From: a bacterium
GTDB lineage: Bacteria; DRYD01
Direction: 5' to 3'
DNA length: 64,000 nt
NCBI GenBank assembly: GCA_030549815.1
Contig: JAUQQQ010000004.1
Coordinates: forward strand, 84,138-148,137
The notes beneath the pieces are model-generated. The model had not been told where the DNA came from. It made no database searches and was given only the letters and a program-made list of their open reading frames with translations. Position numbers and translations under genes: made by a program. This document shows positions 1 to 9,215 of the stretch, in pieces; position 1 is the stretch's first letter, and each line of letters begins with the position of its first letter.

Positions 1-128
1 TCAAAAATAGAAAGCACAGTAAGTTTTCCCCATTCCTGTATGAAGAATTTCACAGAGATAGAATAACTACTTTATCTATCACTGCTACTTTCAAATTATT
101 TTTAGACTCCGCTTTTACAAGATATTTG
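1..128. other. Left-edge non-coding stretch
   Basis: No gene can be supported in these bases. On the minus strand a GTG at 51-53 opens a frame that runs off the left edge (begins VKFFIQEWGKLT), which could be the first residues of a membrane protein, but it has no Shine-Dalgarno sequence and only 17 codons are visible. Separately, the frame one base away from the LuxE-like gene stays open through most of the stretch. Neither is strong enough to call. Confidence 0.3.
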
Positions 129-1259
129 TTATTTTAAAAATTCCAAAGCACTAATGGCACAACCCCTCAACTTAGTTACCCCTGCTCTGCCCAATAAAAC
201 AACATACGGTGCTTTCCTACCACATTTACAATCAAACCCAATAAAACCAACATCAGAAGAAATAACAAAACCAATCGTATAACTATTTGCATAAGGAGTT
301 AAAAAAGATATCAAACCCACTTTACTGTAATCATTAAATTCCTTCGTAAAAGGATTAAAAGTCCTAATTCTTGAATACCTTGGAATATGTTTATTATAGT
401 ATTCACATTCAACATAAGGCACGCCATGTTCAACCATACCATACAAATCTCTAACCTTATCAATTCCCAAATATTCATAAACTAAATTTCTAAACTCAGA
501 AATAGATATTTCCTGCTTATGAGTTTTCCATCCTCCTCCAGGTAAAACAACACCATCAAATTTGAATTTCAAATTTCTTCTTTTTAATTCCTGTATGGTA
601 TAATAAATATAAGCTGGAAACCCTAATATTCTCAATTTAAGTGAGCTTTCCTGATACTCAATTAACTTTTTTATCGTTCCCTCTAAATCAAAATAAAAAT
701 CCCCATTTCTTCTTTTTAAAACAAAAAACTTATCTCTTATTTTTGGTGCTAAAGAAGAAAGCAATTCATCAGAAAAAGCAGTCCCAAAACTCAAATCCTC
801 ATATGTAAAAAATAAATAGTTATGCTCATTTTTAATATCCGTTAAACCATAATCCTCATAAACATTAAAAACTATTCTTTTTATTCTTTCCAGAGTTAAT
901 TTATCCAAAACCATCCTTGATGCTTTACTACTAGTTCCCGAAGAAAAAATCTCAACCTCTACCTCATCCGTTATTTGAAAATCAGCTACATTAACAAATT
1001 CCTTTAACACATAAACGCTTATAAATAACCTGTAATCCCACAAATTTTCTATTTTTTCAAAACTGGCAACACTTTGATCCGAAAATTGTTTTTTATCAAA
1101 ATAACGAAACCCTTTAATCTCTACAAATTTTCTATAAAATCGAGATTTAGAATACTGTATATGAAAACATTCCTCCATTGATTTTAAGAATAAATCATCG
1201 TCATCATAATCATAATCAAACGGTTTTTGATCTATTAACTCGTCTATAACACTCTTCAT
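129..1259 (-). CDS. LuxE-like acyl-protein synthetase (PF04443-type)
   Basis: A 376-residue protein resembling the LuxE acyl-protein synthetase family, which activates a carboxylic acid with ATP and passes the acyl group to a protein thiol. The adenylate-forming phosphate loop is seen as SSGTSSKASR near residue 107. The family hallmark block follows (GGGWKTHKQE, then DLYGMVEHGVPYVECEYYN). The C-terminus carries LGRAG and RGCA motifs, as expected. No luxC reductase or luxD is nearby, so luminescence is not implied; such stand-alone homologues often sit with polysaccharide or lipid genes and their substrates are unknown. The ATG overlaps the stop of the upstream TPR gene by 4 nt, suggesting translational coupling. 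Family call is firm, substrate unknown. Confidence 0.78.
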   Translation of the reverse strand: MKSVIDELIDQKPFDYDYDDDDLFLKSMEECFHIQYSKSRFYRKFVEIKGFRYFDKKQFSDQSVASFEKIENLWDYRLFISVYVLKEFVNVADFQITDEVEVEIFSSGTSSKASRMVLDKLTLERIKRIVFNVYEDYGLTDIKNEHNYLFFTYEDLSFGTAFSDELLSSLAPKIRDKFFVLKRRNGDFYFDLEGTIKKLIEYQESSLKLRILGFPAYIYYTIQELKRRNLKFKFDGVVLPGGGWKTHKQEISISEFRNLVYEYLGIDKVRDLYGMVEHGVPYVECEYYNKHIPRYSRIRTFNPFTKEFNDYSKVGLISFLTPYANSYTIGFVISSDVGFIGFDCKCGRKAPYVVLLGRAGVTKLRGCAISALEFLK

Positions 1260-2230
1260 TTTTTCTCATTCTTAGTTTTATCATTGTTCTTTTTATTTTC
1301 TTCTTTTGGATTATAGTTTTTTGCTTCCTCTATTTTTGTTTTTGCAACCAAACTATCAGGCAAGACCTTAAGAATTTGTTGGTAATAGTAAATTGCTTTT
1401 TCTTTATCGTTTTTTATGTAAAGATAAATATCTCCTACTCTAACCAAGCTAATAAACCCTTGCCCAAGTAAATTAGGATCACATTGATAAGCCAAAAGAT
1501 AAGTCTTTAAAGCCTCATCATACTGACCATTTCTTTCATAAGCATAACCCAACTGATACAACATATCAGGATATTTTATGTAAGTATAATTCTTCAATCT
1601 GGATATTGTTTGTTGATAATTTCCCAAATTGTTTTGTAATTTAGCAAAATATTCCAAAGCAATTGGGTCAGAAGGATTTATATTTAAAGCCTTATTTATC
1701 ATCGATATAGCTTTCTCGTTCAACTTTTTCTCAAAATATGCAATAGACAAACCCGTATAAACACTTGAAAAACTTACAGGGAAAAACAAACTCTTCCTTA
1801 AAGTATCTATCCCCTCATCCAGATAATAATTTCCATTACTTGATGTAAAGTAAAGAAAAATATTAGAATAACCATTTAAAAGCGTCAATATTTGATATTC
1901 CTTTTGTGCCTCTATTATTTCATTTTTCTTTGTAGAATTAAAATTTTGAATAAAAGAAATATACTTGTTATCTAAATCATTTATTACTTCTTGGAGTTTA
2001 TCCAACTGGTAAGCAGAAGAGAAATAAAATACATAAGCAGCACTGTTATCCACATCTTGGTTTATTACCTGCCAACAATAATCCATACATTCCTGAAATT
2101 TCTGATTGTAATATAATTCGAATATATGATTTACTTTTTCTACCTCGTTTTTTTCTTTCAAATTATCATCTGCCCAAACCATAAACAATATTAATAAAAG
2201 CAATAAGTTTGTAATAATTAAATTTCTCAT
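1256..2230 (-). CDS. Secreted TPR-repeat protein
   Basis: A TPR protein with an N-terminal signal peptide (MRNLIITNLLLLLILFMVWA, cleavage probable before DD). I place the start at 2230, not at the ATG at 2263, because an AGGAGG lies 6 nt before the 2230 ATG, while the longer version would add 11 residues in front of the signal peptide and overlap the previous gene. Several helical pairs with TPR spacing are visible from about residue 150 on (AYFEKKLNEKAISMINKAL; AYERNGQYDEALKTYLLAY; YIKNDKEKAIYYYQQIL). The C-terminus is a lysine/asparagine-rich tail. TPR proteins scaffold complexes; the partner is unknown. It sits between the PrsW-like protease gene and the LuxE-like gene in one operon. Confidence 0.75.
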   Translation of the reverse strand: MRNLIITNLLLLLILFMVWADDNLKEKNEVEKVNHIFELYYNQKFQECMDYCWQVINQDVDNSAAYVFYFSSAYQLDKLQEVINDLDNKYISFIQNFNSTKKNEIIEAQKEYQILTLLNGYSNIFLYFTSSNGNYYLDEGIDTLRKSLFFPVSFSSVYTGLSIAYFEKKLNEKAISMINKALNINPSDPIALEYFAKLQNNLGNYQQTISRLKNYTYIKYPDMLYQLGYAYERNGQYDEALKTYLLAYQCDPNLLGQGFISLVRVGDIYLYIKNDKEKAIYYYQQILKVLPDSLVAKTKIEEAKNYNPKEENKKNNDKTKNEKK

Positions 2231-2255
2231 TCCTACCTCCTTTTTTAATATATTT

Positions 2256-3524
2256 TTAAGCATAGATCAATGGCTTTATATACTGTAAGATTTCTCTCTT
2301 TTCATGCAACTCTTTATTAATTTCATTTCCTAAAGAATTAGCAGATTGTTTTTTTAGTAGAGCATAAGAGGCCAGTTCCTGAATAAAAATATCATACAAA
2401 TTTCTCAATTCATTTGGTAACATACTTTTTCTCCTATTTCTCAATCTAAAATCAAATATTTCTTCTATCATTTGATGATCTAAGAACCCGTTGGCAACTT
2501 CCTCTTCTAAAACTTTTCGTATATTATCCCTATCTATTTTCAAAGCCATAAAGAATAGGAAAATGAAAATAACTAAAAGTATTGTAGTTTGTAAAGGGAA
2601 CCAAAGACAAGCATAGGGACCAACAATATTAGTTGCAACAGAAGCCATAAAATTCCACATAAAATGAGAAAACACAGATAGCAAATACCCCAAAAATACA
2701 TAAACGACTTTTAAAGCGTAGTTTTCAGTTATAGTGGCTAACCCAACTGCAAAACCCGAAAACATAGACATCAAAGGATGCCCTAAAAAACCCATTATCC
2801 ATCTTACCAAAACTAATAAAAAGAATCCCCCAATAGCACCAGATTGAGCAACAAATTTTGAGCCATACAATAAATCTTCCACAACTTTAAAACCTAAAGA
2901 AGATGCAAATATATAAACCAAACCATCAATCGGACCATTAAAATTCGTCCTAAAAAATATTATTATTATGGGTATAACAAGAAGTTTAAAAAACTCTTCA
3001 AAAAGTGGAGCACTTATAATTGCACTTAACACATTTCCCATATTTGAACCTAAAACAGAACTAAAAATAACTGAGTTTACTTCGTTTGCTATTAACGAAA
3101 ATAGTGTCGATCCTAAAGCACCCCAAAGGAATGCAAAAATAACTAATCCCCATGGCTCTTTCTCATATAAATCAACCTGCCTAACAATCGCTAACATAAT
3201 CACACTAAATATTATCGACAAAAAAGATGCAAAAATCCATGTAAATAATCCCAAAATTCCACCAGCTAAATAATTCCTGCCCATCAAAAAAGTAAAACAA
3301 ATAAAAGAAAAGAAAAAAATTATAGAAAACATTACTAAAACAATAAAAAACTTAGCATAGAAAGATCTTCTACTTGACATGTTGTTTATCTTTTGCAAAA
3401 CCCCTTGATTATCTATAACAATGTTATTACTAAAATTTTCTTTACCTAATACTAAAACTGATCCACAATTGGGACAAAAGATATAATCGTTTCTAACTAT
3501 ACTCCCACATACTTGACATTTCAT
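2256..3524 (-). CDS. PrsW-type intramembrane metalloprotease with zinc ribbon
   Basis: A 422-residue polytopic membrane protein. The N-terminus is a zinc ribbon (Cys3, Cys6, Cys17, Cys20), followed by at least eight hydrophobic segments. The PrsW/CAAX-protease-like motifs are all present: PLFEEFFK (Glu176-Glu177), FKVVEDLLY (Glu216), GHP (His249) and a later SHFMWN. In Bacillus, PrsW performs site-1 cleavage of an anti-sigma factor, but most family members have no known substrate. Here it follows ftsZ by 4 nt and precedes a secreted TPR protein. Only a weak ribosome-binding site precedes the ATG, so translation may depend on ftsZ. An acidic, charged C-terminal region follows the last membrane segment. 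Substrate unknown. Confidence 0.82.
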   Translation of the reverse strand: MKCQVCGSIVRNDYIFCPNCGSVLVLGKENFSNNIVIDNQGVLQKINNMSSRRSFYAKFFIVLVMFSIIFFFSFICFTFLMGRNYLAGGILGLFTWIFASFLSIIFSVIMLAIVRQVDLYEKEPWGLVIFAFLWGALGSTLFSLIANEVNSVIFSSVLGSNMGNVLSAIISAPLFEEFFKLLVIPIIIIFFRTNFNGPIDGLVYIFASSLGFKVVEDLLYGSKFVAQSGAIGGFFLLVLVRWIMGFLGHPLMSMFSGFAVGLATITENYALKVVYVFLGYLLSVFSHFMWNFMASVATNIVGPYACLWFPLQTTILLVIFIFLFFMALKIDRDNIRKVLEEEVANGFLDHQMIEEIFDFRLRNRRKSMLPNELRNLYDIFIQELASYALLKKQSANSLGNEINKELHEKREILQYIKPLIYA

Positions 3525-3528
3525 ATCA

Positions 3529-4653
3529 TTACTCAGTAAATATAATTTTTCTTCTTCTTGTCAATGGTGGCAAATCATCCATATCTAAACTAAAGCTTGG
3601 CTTAGTTTCAGAAAATCCAAAAATAGATTCCTTTCTACTTTCTTTATTAAAAGCGGTCTCTGGAAATTCAGTAGCTATAAGTATTATTTTAACTTCATCT
3701 TTCAAATTTTCGTCTAAAGTAGCACCGAATATTATTTTGGCATCAGGGTCAACAGCCTGATATATAATATTCGAAGCTTTATTTATTTCAGTTAAAGTCA
3801 AATCATTACCACCAATGATGTTAAACAATACTCTTTTAGCTCCTTCTACTTTCATTTCAAGCAGAGGACTATCAACAGCCTTAAGAGCAGCCTCTTCAGC
3901 CCTATTTTCTCCCTTAGCTACGCCTATACCCATCCAACAGCTTCCAGAATCTTTTAATATAGACTGAATATCTGCAAAATCTATGTTTATCAACCCAGGT
4001 TTTAAAATTATTTCAGTAATACCAACAACACCATGCTTTATAACACTATCAGCCAATTTGAATGAATCCATCAAAGTCGTCGTCTCTTCAGCAATCGAAA
4101 ATAATTTATCGTTAGGGATTATAATCATAGCATCAACGTTGGGTTTTAAATTATTAATTCCTTCTTCAGCAATAATCCTTCTTATTTTTCCTTCAAAAGA
4201 AAATGGTTTGGTAACTATAGCAACAGTGAGTATTCCCATTTCTTTGGATATAGACGCGATGATAGGGCTTGCTCCTGTACCAGTTCCTCCACCCATACCA
4301 GCAGTGATAAATACCATATCCGCTCCATCAATAGCTTTCTTTATCTCATCAATACTTTCTTCTGCCGCTTTTTTGCCTAATTCAGTATCAGAACCAGCCC
4401 CAAGCCCCTTCGTAGTATTCTTCCCAATATGCAATTTTTGAATCCTATCAGGTAAAGCTAACAAAGCCTGCGCATCAGTATTAACTGCAATAAAATCAAC
4501 TCCTTTAACATTATCTTGAACTAATCTACTAACGGCATTACATCCTCCTCCACCAACTCCTATAACCTTTATGTTAGTAAACCTAACCTCCTCTTGATTT
4601 ATTCTTCTCTTTTCTATCCTCTCGTTTTTTTCATTATTCATCTCTTTTTCCAT
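3529..4653 (-). CDS. ftsZ: Cell division protein FtsZ
   Basis: The tubulin-like GTPase that polymerises into the division ring. The protein has 374 residues. The nucleotide-binding glycine motif GVGGGGCNA is at residues 32-40 and the tubulin signature GGGTGTG at 121-127. The T7-loop region that completes the GTPase site of the next subunit follows (NIDFADI). The tail ends in DLPPLTRRRKI, fitting the conserved C-terminal peptide that binds FtsA or other membrane tethers. A charged 22-residue N-terminal extension precedes the fold. It lies 2 nt after pdxS with AGAGGGG as ribosome-binding site. No ftsA, ftsQ or mur gene is adjacent, so it lies outside a dcw cluster. Identification is secure. Confidence 0.97.
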   Translation of the reverse strand: MEKEMNNEKNERIEKRRINQEEVRFTNIKVIGVGGGGCNAVSRLVQDNVKGVDFIAVNTDAQALLALPDRIQKLHIGKNTTKGLGAGSDTELGKKAAEESIDEIKKAIDGADMVFITAGMGGGTGTGASPIIASISKEMGILTVAIVTKPFSFEGKIRRIIAEEGINNLKPNVDAMIIIPNDKLFSIAEETTTLMDSFKLADSVIKHGVVGITEIILKPGLINIDFADIQSILKDSGSCWMGIGVAKGENRAEEAALKAVDSPLLEMKVEGAKRVLFNIIGGNDLTLTEINKASNIIYQAVDPDAKIIFGATLDENLKDEVKIILIATEFPETAFNKESRKESIFGFSETKPSFSLDMDDLPPLTRRRKIIFTE

Positions 4654-4655
4654 CT

Positions 4656-5576
4656 CTACACCCCTCTTACTTGCATTAATTCTTCTATTTTATCTAACCC
4701 TTTCATAAGTTCTCCCAATCCTCTGTAATATTGTGAAATAGTGTAAGGGTCTTCATAGTAAGTAGTAGCCATAACTATTGCCTTGGCCACTTTCAGAGGA
4801 TTCGAGGATTTGAATATCCCCGATCCAACAAAAATCCCATCAACTCCGAGTTGCATAACTAATGCCGCATCTGCAGGAGTTGCAATACCTCCTGCAGCAA
4901 AATTCACAACAGGCAACCTCCCCAACTGAGCAGTCATCTTAACCAATTCAAAAGGTGCTTGTAGTTCTTTTGCTTTAGAATAAAGTTCATCTTCACTCAT
5001 GTTTTTCAACTCTCTAATTTGCTTGTTTATTGTTCTAATATGCTTTACTGCTTCGACTACATTACCCGTTCCTGCTTCTCCTTTTGTTCTTATCATTGCA
5101 GCACCTTCAGCAATTCTTCTTAAAGCTTCCCCTAAATCCCTTGCTCCGCAAACAAAAGGCACAGCGAATTTGTGCTTATTTATGTGATTTTCAGGATCAG
5201 CAGGAGTTAAAACTTCACTTTCATCAATAAAATCAACACCTATGCTTTCCAGTATTTGTGCCTCTGCAAAATGCCCTATCCTGACTTTAGCCATAACAGG
5301 TATGCTAACTGCTTCCATTATCTTGAGTATAAGTTCAGGGTCCGTCATCCTTGCAACCCCACCTTGAGCTCTTATATCAGCAGGGATTCTTTCCAAAGCC
5401 ATAACAGCAACAGCTCCAGCTTCCTCCGCTATCTTAGCCTGCTCAACGGAACTTACATCCATTATAACTCCACCCTTTAACATTTGAGCCAAACCACTTT
5501 TAACAATCCACGATCCATAATTTTTCTTTCCAACCTCGTCCTGATTGAAAGGCTTATCCCAAATAGGTATGAACAT
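4656..5576 (-). CDS. pdxS: Pyridoxal 5'-phosphate synthase subunit PdxS
   Basis: The TIM-barrel synthase subunit that builds pyridoxal 5'-phosphate from ribose 5-phosphate, glyceraldehyde 3-phosphate and ammonia (DXP-independent route). The near-invariant opening block is seen ([39 protein letters not shown]), then the phosphate-binding GGIATPADA and [14 protein letters not shown]. At 306 residues it is slightly longer than usual, with a short N-terminal extension. The ATG overlaps the end of the upstream gene by 23 nt and a G-rich ribosome-binding site lies just before it. The glutaminase partner pdxT, normally adjacent, is not in this window. The class III aminotransferase upstream in the operon is a PLP enzyme, which may explain the linkage (inference). 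Confidence 0.96.
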   Translation of the reverse strand: MFIPIWDKPFNQDEVGKKNYGSWIVKSGLAQMLKGGVIMDVSSVEQAKIAEEAGAVAVMALERIPADIRAQGGVARMTDPELILKIMEAVSIPVMAKVRIGHFAEAQILESIGVDFIDESEVLTPADPENHINKHKFAVPFVCGARDLGEALRRIAEGAAMIRTKGEAGTGNVVEAVKHIRTINKQIRELKNMSEDELYSKAKELQAPFELVKMTAQLGRLPVVNFAAGGIATPADAALVMQLGVDGIFVGSGIFKSSNPLKVAKAIVMATTYYEDPYTISQYYRGLGELMKGLDKIEELMQVRGV

Positions 5577-6369
5577 TTTTCATTCCCCCCATCTTTTCCA
5601 TTTTTTTTACCAAATTTAAAGCTATCTCTCCTATAATGTTATTTACAAAATACCTACTTACCTGCTCAGAAAAACTACTAAAAATACTAACTATAGAATA
5701 CCTTTTATTAACAAGGGACTCTTCTATAGTTTTATCAAAAAAGATAACTGCCACATCATGAGAAACCCCACTTATATCCCCTGTCTTATTACAAACGATA
5801 AATTCATTCAAAAAAAGTGGAATTTTTTCCCTATATTGCTGCCTGCTAAGAATATCAAAAAACAATAACGTATTTTTGTCTGACAAAATTTCACCATTTA
5901 CCAACTTATTAAAAATATTCCAAGATTCCCAAGGAGTAGTGAAATTAACAGGAGGATTAACAAGGTCTACCATGAATTTCCTATTGATACACGTGTTCTT
6001 TAATCCCATTTCTTTTAGAAAATCATTTATTTCATCAAAACTTGTTAAATCAATTAGAGTATTGCTTGCAGTATTATCAGAAATAATGAGAGCCAAGGTA
6101 ATAAGGTCAATAATAGAATATTCAGTGATAGATAAATCCTTTATAACTCCTGCTCCTGGAACTTTATTATCTATCTTTACTTTGTCAAATATATTCAATT
6201 TTCCCTCTTCACACTTCTTAAGAATTAATAAACATAAAGGTACCTTAACAATACTAGCAGCAGGGAAAACAAAATGCTCATTAAAAGCAAAAATAATTTC
6301 TTGGCCAAATGAAGCACAAACACCAAACTCTATGGGAAGATTTTTAACAAAATTCGGTATAACTTTCAT
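5554..6369 (-). CDS. Class A beta-lactamase-fold serine hydrolase lacking a signal peptide
   Basis: A 271-residue protein with the three catalytic motifs of class A beta-lactamases: SxxK (Ser39-Ile-Val-Lys42), SDN (97-99) and KTG (195-197). A TTPWE stretch lies in the omega-loop region, where lactamases carry their catalytic glutamate. It fits the Beta-lactamase2 group (PF13354), which includes penicillin-interacting and esterase-like enzymes. The N-terminus is not a signal peptide, so the protein should be cytoplasmic unless exported otherwise, which is odd for a penicillin target. It overlaps the aminotransferase gene upstream by 4 nt and pdxS downstream by 23 nt. Whether it hydrolyses beta-lactams cannot be told; a cytosolic esterase or peptidase is equally possible. 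Confidence 0.75.
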   Translation of the reverse strand: MKVIPNFVKNLPIEFGVCASFGQEIIFAFNEHFVFPAASIVKVPLCLLILKKCEEGKLNIFDKVKIDNKVPGAGVIKDLSITEYSIIDLITLALIISDNTASNTLIDLTSFDEINDFLKEMGLKNTCINRKFMVDLVNPPVNFTTPWESWNIFNKLVNGEILSDKNTLLFFDILSRQQYREKIPLFLNEFIVCNKTGDISGVSHDVAVIFFDKTIEESLVNKRYSIVSIFSSFSEQVSRYFVNNIIGEIALNLVKKMEKMGGMKNVHTYLG

Positions 6370-7643
6370 GCCAATTCAAATAATTCAATCGTCTCACTAA
6401 TAGCATGTCCAAGTTTTTCAACTACAAGATCAATTTGCTCGTAAGAGATAGTATAAGGCGGCTCTATTCTTATCACTTTTGGTTGATTAAGAGTGTATGC
6501 AGTTATAATTTTATTTTGAATCAAATAGGAGAAAATGGATGCTGCAAATTGCTCATCTGTTAATTCAATCCCTATCATTAATCCTCTTCCCCTAACATCC
6601 TTTACAACTTTTCCATCTTTCAGATTTTTTAATTTTTCCAGGAAATACTGTCCCTTATTTTTTACTTCCTCCAAAACACCATTATTGAAGATAAACTGTA
6701 TTGTGTAGAAAACAGCAGTTAAGGATGCAGGGTTAGCACCAAAAGTTGAAGTATGGAAAAGAGGGTTTATATCAAAAGCTTTCCATGCCTTTTTATTGCC
6801 AACTATTGCACCAACAGGAAAAACTCCTCCTCCCAATGCTTTTGCTAAAACCAATATATCTGGTTTTATCCCATATTTCTGATGTTCAAAAATTATGCCT
6901 GTCCTTCCCATTCCTGTTTGGACTTCGTCAACAATTAACAACGTTTCAAATCTATCACACAAAGCTCTTAATTTAGGTAAATAATCATCAGGAGGAATAA
7001 TAATGCCACCTTCCCCCTGTATTGGTTCTACTATCACAGCTGCAGTTTCATCATCTATAACCCTTTCAACTGCCTCATAATCACCGTATTCAACAAAAAC
7101 CACATCTAAAAGTTGTGGAATACCTTTCTTATAAACATCTCTTCCACTTACACTTAAAGCTCCCAAAGTTTTTCCATGGTAAGAATTGAAAGTAGAGATA
7201 ATTTTTTTTCTTTCCGTCGAAGCGATTGCCAATTTTATAGCACCTTCAACAGCCTCAGCACCTGAATTACAGAAAAATACATAATCCAAGCCCGATAATT
7301 GAGTTAATAAATAAGCAGCAGCAGCATGGATAGAACTCAGGAAAACCTTAGTAGGCATGCACTGCTTTTCCATTTGCTCCTTTACTTTACTTACAATAAA
7401 CTCATTATTGTGCCCTAACAATACAGCTCCATACAAACCCAAACAATCTAAATACTCTTCTTCTTGACCATTATTTTTAGTAAATACTTTTTCACCTTTT
7501 GTTCTACTTTCAAGCTTTGCATACCCTGCCAACTTTATTAACTTCGTTAAATTCGGATTTATATGTTCAAAATAAATTTGAGAAATAAAATCAGCATCTT
7601 CAGAATTATAAATTTCCAAAGCTTTTTTCAAAATTTCATCCAT
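6366..7643 (-). CDS. Class III PLP-dependent aminotransferase (putrescine/ornithine type)
   Basis: A 425-residue fold-type I aminotransferase of the acetylornithine/ornithine/putrescine group, which moves an omega-amino group to 2-oxoglutarate. Seen are the PLP-phosphate site SGAEAVEGAIKLA, EPIQGEGGI, the Asp in IVDEVQTGMGRTG that pairs with the pyridine nitrogen, and the Schiff-base lysine in LAKALGGG. The roughly 60-residue N-terminal lead before the core and the LYGAVLLGHN block resemble putrescine aminotransferase more than ArgD, but this is a reading by eye. The ATG at 7643 is preferred over a TTG one codon earlier, with GGGGG as ribosome-binding site. Located between rplI and the beta-lactamase-fold gene. 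Confidence 0.88.
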   Translation of the reverse strand: MDEILKKALEIYNSEDADFISQIYFEHINPNLTKLIKLAGYAKLESRTKGEKVFTKNNGQEEEYLDCLGLYGAVLLGHNNEFIVSKVKEQMEKQCMPTKVFLSSIHAAAAYLLTQLSGLDYVFFCNSGAEAVEGAIKLAIASTERKKIISTFNSYHGKTLGALSVSGRDVYKKGIPQLLDVVFVEYGDYEAVERVIDDETAAVIVEPIQGEGGIIIPPDDYLPKLRALCDRFETLLIVDEVQTGMGRTGIIFEHQKYGIKPDILVLAKALGGGVFPVGAIVGNKKAWKAFDINPLFHTSTFGANPASLTAVFYTIQFIFNNGVLEEVKNKGQYFLEKLKNLKDGKVVKDVRGRGLMIGIELTDEQFAASIFSYLIQNKIITAYTLNQPKVIRIEPPYTISYEQIDLVVEKLGHAISETIELFELA

Positions 7644-7659
7644 CAATAAAACCCCCGAT

Positions 7660-8115
7660 CTACCCTTCTATTTCCAATTCAAAAGATGTTTTTATCCCAC
7701 CAGGTAAGTTGAGAGAAATATTGTATATACCCGTAGATTTAATTGGTTTATCAAGTTCGATAGAATGTTTATCTACTTTAATACCAAATTTTTCTTCCAA
7801 GATTTGAGATATTCTTTCCTTTGTTAAGGCTTGATATAATCTTCCATCTCTACCTACAGGTACTTCCAACTTTAATCTTTGATTTTCTATTTTTTCTTTT
7901 ATTTTTAAAGATTGCTGCTTTTGTCTTTCAGTTTTTCGCTGTATTATTTTTTGTTGTTCTTCGATAGATTTTTTCATTCCTTCTGTTACAGGTAATGCTA
8001 TTTTTTGTGGTACCAGATAATTTCTGGCGTATCCTGCTTTGACTTTAACGATCTGCCCAGCTTTACCTAAATGATAATAATCTTTTACCAACATAACTTC
8101 TACTGTTTTTGACAT
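7660..8115 (-). CDS. rplI: 50S ribosomal protein L9
   Basis: Ribosomal protein L9 (151 residues), which binds 23S rRNA through its N-terminal lobe. The signature is clear: VMLVKDYYHLGKAGQIVKVK then GYARNYLVPQKIA. A long charged connecting helix (about residues 45-80) is followed by the C-terminal lobe (LYQALTKERISQILEEKFG). Start set at the ATG at 8115, which has AGGAGG 9 nt upstream; an in-frame TTG three codons earlier overlaps that spacer and is unlikely. It is not next to rpsF, ssb or rpsR as in many bacteria, but lies between an M42 peptidase and an aminotransferase gene. Confidence 0.96.
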   Translation of the reverse strand: MSKTVEVMLVKDYYHLGKAGQIVKVKAGYARNYLVPQKIALPVTEGMKKSIEEQQKIIQRKTERQKQQSLKIKEKIENQRLKLEVPVGRDGRLYQALTKERISQILEEKFGIKVDKHSIELDKPIKSTGIYNISLNLPGGIKTSFELEIEG

Positions 8116-8129
8116 AATTCTCAACCTCC

Positions 8130-9182
8130 TTAAGGTAATATTTTCTTATATAATTCTTCAATATTAGGAGTTGATATTAAAATAGAAATCAGTTTTATAG
8201 TGTTTTGTATATCTAAAAGGGAGGTCATTTGATAGGGTGTGTGTATGTATCTGGCGGGTACAGAGATTATAACACAAGGGCCTAAATCTTGCAAATATCC
8301 CGCATCTGTAGAACCAACGTTAGGTTTCTTTATCTGTAAAGGTATTTCATTAACAAAAGCTATTTCCTTTATAAACTCTATCAATTTAGGATTGGTTATA
8401 TACGTTTTATCCATGATGGTCAAAACAGGTCCTTTTCCAAGATATGATACCTGGTCCTTTGAAAAAGGCGTTTCCGCAGAAGTAGTTTCTAAAATGATAA
8501 TTAAATCATATTTGTTATTACTATTGGCGAAGAACCTAGATCCTCTCAAACCCAACTCTTCCTGAACCAAAAACAAATGTGATACATCAAGAACGGGATT
8601 GACATATTTTAAAAGATGCAAATTTATGTAAGTACCAATTCTATTATCAAAAGCTTTTCCCATTATTAAGGATCCTGAAATTACTTCGAATTGGCTTTCA
8701 GGTATTACAAAATTACCGACTTCTACGAAATTCCAATTATCTCCAACATCTACATATAAATCCTCAAAAGATTCGAGATTAATTTTTTTGTTGATGTGAG
8801 GAGGAGTTGAAGAAAAAACTCCTTTAACAACCCCTAACTTGGTTTTAATATTAACTTTCATTCCTGGGATGATTTGTAAATTCCATCCACCCAAAGGTTC
8901 AACTTTTAAATAACATGGTTCCACTTTTTCAGAAACCAAAAATCCAATTTCATCAATATGAGAAGCAATTAAAACCTTAAAATCTGTGTTTTCCACATCT
9001 TTTACACTAATAACATTACCTTTTTTGTCAATAATATAGGGCATATTGAGTTTTTCAAGTTCAGAAACTATAATATTTCTAACCTCATCTTCATTTCCCG
9101 ATGGTCCGAATGAATTAGATAAAGCTGACAAAATTTCAAGATCAATCAATATTTGACCTTCTACCACATCCTCTCTTACCAT
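8130..9182 (-). CDS. M42 family aminopeptidase
   Basis: A 350-residue metallo-aminopeptidase of the M42 (glutamyl aminopeptidase/TET) family, cytosolic enzymes that trim peptides after proteasome or Lon cleavage. Metal and catalytic residues are seen in family order: His75 with Asp77 (IASHIDEIGFLV), the bridging Asp in KAFDNRIGTY, the Glu-Glu pair in VQEELGLRGS, the later acidic residue around LETTSAETP, and the terminal His in ARYIHTPYQM. A STDAGYL block matches the family core. AGGAGG lies 6 nt before the ATG. It is the second gene of the minus-strand run that leads into rplI. Exact peptide preference cannot be read from sequence. Confidence 0.92.
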   Translation of the reverse strand: MVREDVVEGQILIDLEILSALSNSFGPSGNEDEVRNIIVSELEKLNMPYIIDKKGNVISVKDVENTDFKVLIASHIDEIGFLVSEKVEPCYLKVEPLGGWNLQIIPGMKVNIKTKLGVVKGVFSSTPPHINKKINLESFEDLYVDVGDNWNFVEVGNFVIPESQFEVISGSLIMGKAFDNRIGTYINLHLLKYVNPVLDVSHLFLVQEELGLRGSRFFANSNNKYDLIIILETTSAETPFSKDQVSYLGKGPVLTIMDKTYITNPKLIEFIKEIAFVNEIPLQIKKPNVGSTDAGYLQDLGPCVIISVPARYIHTPYQMTSLLDIQNTIKLISILISTPNIEELYKKILP

Positions 9183-9215
9183 TTTTCACCTCCTTAACAA
9201 ACTCTTTTAATTTTT

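Noticed and set aside
1-128. C-terminal continuation of the LuxE-like protein after a one-base shift
   Set aside because: The unshifted protein already ends where LuxE family members do; the open shifted frame is short and probably chance.
2231-2263. Longer N-terminus of the TPR protein from the ATG at 2263
   Set aside because: It would place 11 residues before a clear signal peptide and bypass a strong AGGAGG site in front of the next ATG.
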